A DNA stretch of 64,000 nt from Leclercia sp. 29361. GTDB lineage: Bacteria; Pseudomonadota; Gammaproteobacteria; Enterobacterales; Enterobacteriaceae. The stretch spans positions 2,170,001 through 2,234,000 of the forward strand of contig NZ_CP049786.1 of NCBI RefSeq assembly GCF_011290365.1, written 5' to 3'. A program made the translations under genes and the position numbers. Below, piece by piece: positions 60,747 through 64,000 of the stretch. Positions within the stretch are counted from its first letter, which is position 1, and each line of letters begins with the position of its first letter. The notes under the pieces are model-generated. The model had not been told where the DNA came from and did no database searches. It saw nothing but the letters and a program-made list of their open reading frames with translations.

Positions 60747-62542
60747 TGCATCCCTTTGATTTACGCCTCGATGTACTGGCGCAGGCTTACCGCGAGGGCC
60801 GCTTCACGCCGCGGGAGGTGATGACCACTCTGCGCGAGCGGGCGCAGGCCCTGAACCCGGAGTTCAACACCTTTATTTATCTGCTTACCGCCGAAGAGCT
60901 GGAGCCCTATCTGGCCGCACTGGAGGGCGCGTCACCGCAGACGCTGCCGCTCTACGGCGTGCCCTTTGCCATCAAAGACAACATCGATCTGGCGGGGATA
61001 GAGACCACTGCCGCCTGTCCGGCGTTTGCCTACCGGGCAGAACAGGATGCGACTATCGTCGGCCAGTTGATTGCGCTGGGGGCCATTCCGCTGGGTAAAA
61101 CCAATCTGGACCAGTTCGCCACCGGCTTAAACGGCACCCGCTCGCCCTGGGGCGCCTGTCGCAACAGCGTTAATGCGGAGTATCCGTCTGGAGGCTCCAG
61201 CGCGGGTTCCTCCCTGGCGGTGGCGCTCGGGCTGGCCAGCTTTGCCCTTGGCACCGATACCGCCGGGAGTGGCCGCGTGCCGGCCGCGCTGAATAATCTG
61301 GTCGGGCTAAAGGCAACCAAAGGGTTAATCTCTACGGCGGGTGTCGTGCCAGCCTGCCGCACTCTGGACTGCGTGACCTTCTTTACCGCCACCGCCGCCG
61401 AAGCCAGCCAGCTGCTGGCGCTAACGGCGGTGAAAGACTCGCGGGATGACTACAGCCGCGCTAATCCGGCATGGAACGGGGCGCAGGCGTTCGGCGTACC
61501 TGAAAAAGGTTTCCGCTTTGGCGTGCCGGACCGGCTGGAGTTTCTCGGCTGCGCTGAGAGCGAAGCGCTATATCACTCTGCAAAAAACCGTTTAATCGCG
61601 CTGGGTGGCATCCCGGTGACCATCGACTTTTCTCCGTTTTTAGCCGCGGCAACGCTACTCTACGACGGCCCGTGGGTCGCCGAGCGCTATCACGTTGCGG
61701 GGAAATTGATTGAGCAGCAGCCGGAGGCGGTTCTGCCGGTGATCCGCGATGTACTGCGCAAAGCCCCCGGAACTGACGCGGTGGCGGCGTTTGATGCCCA
61801 GTACAAACTTCAGCACTTCAAAACGCTCTGCGACGGGATAATGGCGGATCTGGACTGTGTGTTAACCCCGACCTATCCGCGTCCGGTGACCCTGGCGGAA
61901 CTTGCGGAGGAGCCGGTAAAACGCAACTCCGAGCTGGGGGTCTACACCAACTTTATGAACCTGCTGGACTATGCTGCCGTGGCGGTGCCTGCGGGCGTGA
62001 TGGGGAATGGGTTGCCGTCAGGCGTGACGCTGTTTGGGCGGGCTTTTACCGACCAGTATCTGCTCAGCCTTGCCGGGGCGTTACAACGTCACCTGAAGCT
62101 GGCTTTGCCCGGCGATCGCCAGATTCAGGCGGCTTCACCCGTTACCACCGCCAGCCACGATCGCCTGTCGGTGGTGGTCTGCGGGGCACACCTCGACGGG
62201 CTGGCGCTGAACCATCAGCTGCGTCAGCGGGGGGCAACGCTCCGCGAGACCACCCGCAGCGCACCGCACTATCGGCTGTATGCTCTGGCCGACGGTAAAC
62301 GCCCCGGCATGGTGCGCGACCGCGAACAGGGGGTGGCCATCGCCGTTGAGGTGTGGGATCTGCCCCATACCGAAGTGGGATCGTTTCTGGCCGGGATCCC
62401 GGCACCACTGGGGCTCGGCAAAGTTGAACTGGAGGACGGACGCTGGTTAACGGGATTTATCTGCGAGGCGTATGGTCTGCAGGGGGCAAAAGATATCACT
62501 TCGTTTGGCGGCTGGCGGGCCTGGCTTGCTCACCAGCGGTGA
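60743..62542 (+). CDS. atzF: Allophanate hydrolase
   Basis: A 599-residue amidase-signature enzyme that hydrolyses allophanate to ammonia and CO2. The Ser-Ser-Lys triad is in FAIKDNID (Lys) and GGSSAGSS (both Ser). A C-terminal domain (about residues 470-599, RLSVVVCGAHLDGLALNHQL) matches the decarboxylating second domain of AtzF/DUR1-type enzymes. It starts at 60743, overlapping the carboxylase stop, with GGAG 8 nt upstream. Last gene of the operon; dmsD is convergent only 16 nt away. Confidence 0.94.
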   Translation: MMHPFDLRLDVLAQAYREGRFTPREVMTTLRERAQALNPEFNTFIYLLTAEELEPYLAALEGASPQTLPLYGVPFAIKDNIDLAGIETTAACPAFAYRAEQDATIVGQLIALGAIPLGKTNLDQFATGLNGTRSPWGACRNSVNAEYPSGGSSAGSSLAVALGLASFALGTDTAGSGRVPAALNNLVGLKATKGLISTAGVVPACRTLDCVTFFTATAAEASQLLALTAVKDSRDDYSRANPAWNGAQAFGVPEKGFRFGVPDRLEFLGCAESEALYHSAKNRLIALGGIPVTIDFSPFLAAATLLYDGPWVAERYHVAGKLIEQQPEAVLPVIRDVLRKAPGTDAVAAFDAQYKLQHFKTLCDGIMADLDCVLTPTYPRPVTLAELAEEPVKRNSELGVYTNFMNLLDYAAVAVPAGVMGNGLPSGVTLFGRAFTDQYLLSLAGALQRHLKLALPGDRQIQAASPVTTASHDRLSVVVCGAHLDGLALNHQLRQRGATLRETTRSAPHYRLYALADGKRPGMVRDREQGVAIAVEVWDLPHTEVGSFLAGIPAPLGLGKVELEDGRWLTGFICEAYGLQGAKDITSFGGWRAWLAHQR

Positions 62543-62558
62543 GCAGCCAGGAATAAGG

Positions 62559-63158
62559 TTACCGGTAGAGCGGCTTCTCTGCCACCGGGATCAACAACGT
62601 GGATTGCCAGTCGGCCAGCGTCAGCTGGGCCAGCTGTCCCAGCGCCCGGTAGAACGGGTGGCCTGCGTTTTCGACAAACACGGTGAGAAAACGGGTGCTC
62701 CACGGCAAAAGATGCCAGGCCAGAAGCTGATCCCGCTCCGCATCACGCCCTGTTTCTGCCAGCCAGGCGGCCAGCAGCAGCAGGGTACCGAAGTGATCTT
62801 CCGGTTCGTTCTGCGCCATCTCAAAGACAATGCCGTTGTCGCGCATCCACTGACGCAGCGCCAGGGTGGAGTCGCCGAACAGCACCGATTCGCGATCCAG
62901 CCAGACCGATCCCCATGGCGGGGCGGGCAGCGCCCAGGGGCCGATAAATAGCCGCTGCCAGGCATCGGGGAGCGGTTCGTCAGACGGCTGGCGCAGGGCG
63001 TCGGCGAGGGGGGCTAACTGCCCGGGCGGCAGCGGCCAGTCCTGCTGCCAGTCGCCCTGAGTCAGGGCTGTCACCAATGGGGCAGCCTGCTCGCTGTCCG
63101 GGGCAAAATAAAACAGTGCGCCCAGGACCCGGGCGGTAAACGCAAAACCTTCATTCAT
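62559..63158 (-). CDS. dmsD: Tat proofreading chaperone DmsD (TorD family)
   Basis: A 199-residue all-helical chaperone of the TorD/DmsD family (E. coli DmsD, 204 aa), which binds the twin-arginine signal of DmsA/YnfE-type molybdoenzymes before export. Recognisable segments are DAWQRLFIGPWALPAPPWGSVWLD and NEPEDHFGTLLLLAAWLAE, which contain the family's conserved E-P-x-D-H motif. The start at MNEGFAF (63158) follows AAGGA. It sits 43 nt behind dmsC/ynfH, the E. coli ynfEFGH-dmsD order. Confidence 0.93.
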   Translation of the reverse strand: MNEGFAFTARVLGALFYFAPDSEQAAPLVTALTQGDWQQDWPLPPGQLAPLADALRQPSDEPLPDAWQRLFIGPWALPAPPWGSVWLDRESVLFGDSTLALRQWMRDNGIVFEMAQNEPEDHFGTLLLLAAWLAETGRDAERDQLLAWHLLPWSTRFLTVFVENAGHPFYRALGQLAQLTLADWQSTLLIPVAEKPLYR

Positions 63159-63201
63159 TACTGCATTCCTTGAACGGCGCGGGTTGCCCCGCGCTGACAC
63201 A

Positions 63202-64000
63202 TTATCCGGCAATCGCCATACCTACGGTCATATGCAGGCCGTAGAAGACGCCACGGCCAATAAGCTCTCCGGCCACCACCAGCAGCAGCCCCAACGTGAG
63301 TCCCGGTAACGTCGGGACTTTGCGCCGCACCAGCGCGCAGAGCCAGCAGCCCAACCCGGCCGCCAGCAGTATGATACGCCACACCTGCAGGGAACCATAA
63401 TCCGGCACCAGGGCGTTGGCCTGCTGGACGGAAGTGTGGATGTTCCCGAGATCATGACTCTGCATAACCACTGCCGCCACGCCGATCAGCAGCGCCACCA
63501 CGGCGATCCCTGCCGCCACATGGGCATTAAAATGCGCCTTCGCCAGCCGCATCAGCAGGGCCGCAAACAGCGGGCCGCCGAGGAGCATCGTCAGGAAGAA
63601 ATTCAGGGTGGTGTAGCCGTTATGCCAGGTGGGCACCGTATCAATCTGATACACGCGGGTCATCGCCCAGACAAACACCAGCCCCAACACCATGCTCAGC
63701 ACCAGCCAGATCTTGCCCAGCGTTGCCGGCATTTTGCCGAGGACGGCCACCAGCCACCAGAAGCCGCCGACGGCAAAGAACAGCGACCCGCTGGCAATTT
63801 CGTTGCTCAGGCCGGAGGCGCCGACGCGATTCAGGGAGTTAAAGGCGCGTAGCGGCGAGCCGAGGTGCAGCACCGAGGCGACAAAACCCAACCCCATCAC
63901 CAGCCATAAAAAGAACATGCTGCGCACCAGGCGGTAGCGTACCACCGGGTCGTGCTCGCGGATCCAGGCTGCGCCTGCCACTATCAATGCCCCGACGACG
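63202..64000 (-). CDS. ynfH: DmsC-type membrane anchor (YnfH), N-terminus outside the window
   Basis: The visible 266 codons encode a DmsC-family quinol-oxidising membrane anchor with about eight helices; the full protein is about 285 residues, so roughly 20 N-terminal residues are missing. Typical are VASVLHLGSPLRAFNSLNRVGASGLSNEI-like sequence (conserved loop) and LGGPLFAALLMRLA. It links a periplasmic molybdoenzyme and its iron-sulfur subunit (genes beyond the window) to the quinone pool. dmsD follows on the same strand. YnfH and DmsC cannot be separated by sequence alone; synteny favours YnfH. Confidence 0.88.
   Translation of the reverse strand, partial: VVGALIVAGAAWIREHDPVVRYRLVRSMFFLWLVMGLGFVASVLHLGSPLRAFNSLNRVGASGLSNEIASGSLFFAVGGFWWLVAVLGKMPATLGKIWLVLSMVLGLVFVWAMTRVYQIDTVPTWHNGYTTLNFFLTMLLGGPLFAALLMRLAKAHFNAHVAAGIAVVALLIGVAAVVMQSHDLGNIHTSVQQANALVPDYGSLQVWRIILLAAGLGCWLCALVRRKVPTLPGLTLGLLLVVAGELIGRGVFYGLHMTVGMAIAG

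Overview
The window is chromosomal DNA from a member of the Enterobacteriaceae, most like the Enterobacter / Lelliottia / Leclercia / Klebsiella group. The evidence is near-identity of Mlc, YnfK, YnfM and ClcB to the E. coli proteins as I remember them, a complete rarA-oqxAB-oqxR efflux locus, an OsmU-type osmoprotectant transporter, pgaABCD, a MsgA/DinI protein and REP-like palindromes. Species cannot be fixed from sequence alone. I see no tRNA or rRNA gene, insertion sequence, integrase or CRISPR array.

Left part (1-8.7 kb): a cut-off M32 carboxypeptidase, a small orphan type VI secretion module (Hcp, a putative membrane-active cargo, a DUF1493 protein), then the E. coli-like core block ynfM / ynfL-mlc-ynfK / clcB. 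At the right edge (62.5-64 kb) lie dmsD and dmsC (ynfH). In E. coli K-12 dmsD sits directly beside clcB, so roughly 54 kb of other genes separates two normally adjacent core genes.

8.7-19.3 kb: the osmoprotectant importer osmYXWV, a YoaK-like membrane protein, a glutathione S-transferase, a histidine phosphatase, a YnfC-like exported protein with a small monooxygenase, an exported protein of unknown function, and a two-gene surface-lipoprotein module (Slam cargo lipoprotein plus Slam outer-membrane translocator). 19.5-25.8 kb: pgaABCD for poly-N-acetylglucosamine export.

26-38 kb: a metabolic/regulatory accessory stretch with four LysR regulators. Two loci each pair a LysR with a secreted Cys-nucleophile alpha/beta hydrolase, one also with an SDR and the other with an MFS exporter. 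There are also a nitronate monooxygenase, a LysE-type exporter and a chromosomal type-A chloramphenicol acetyltransferase. 38-42.8 kb: a frameshifted membrane protein, glutathione peroxidase, SOS-controlled msgA, an iutA-like siderophore receptor broken by a TGA at codon 50, and a DUF1963 protein.

43-52.5 kb: the rarA-oqxAB-oqxR multidrug efflux locus, then a two-component system divergent from mipA. 52.6-62.5 kb: a complete guanidine-assimilation operon. It has a perfect sigma-54 promoter, a guanidine-I (ykkC) riboswitch, an ABC importer, two carboxyguanidine deiminase subunits (often annotated as urea carboxylase-associated proteins), a biotin-dependent guanidine carboxylase (often called urea carboxylase) and allophanate hydrolase. 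The predicted route is guanidine to carboxyguanidine to allophanate to ammonia and CO2, gated by both nitrogen limitation and ligand.

The observations I rate highest are the doubly gated guanidine operon with a possible 28-codon extra gene, the Slam module next to pga, the orphan Hcp module and the clcB-dmsD expansion.
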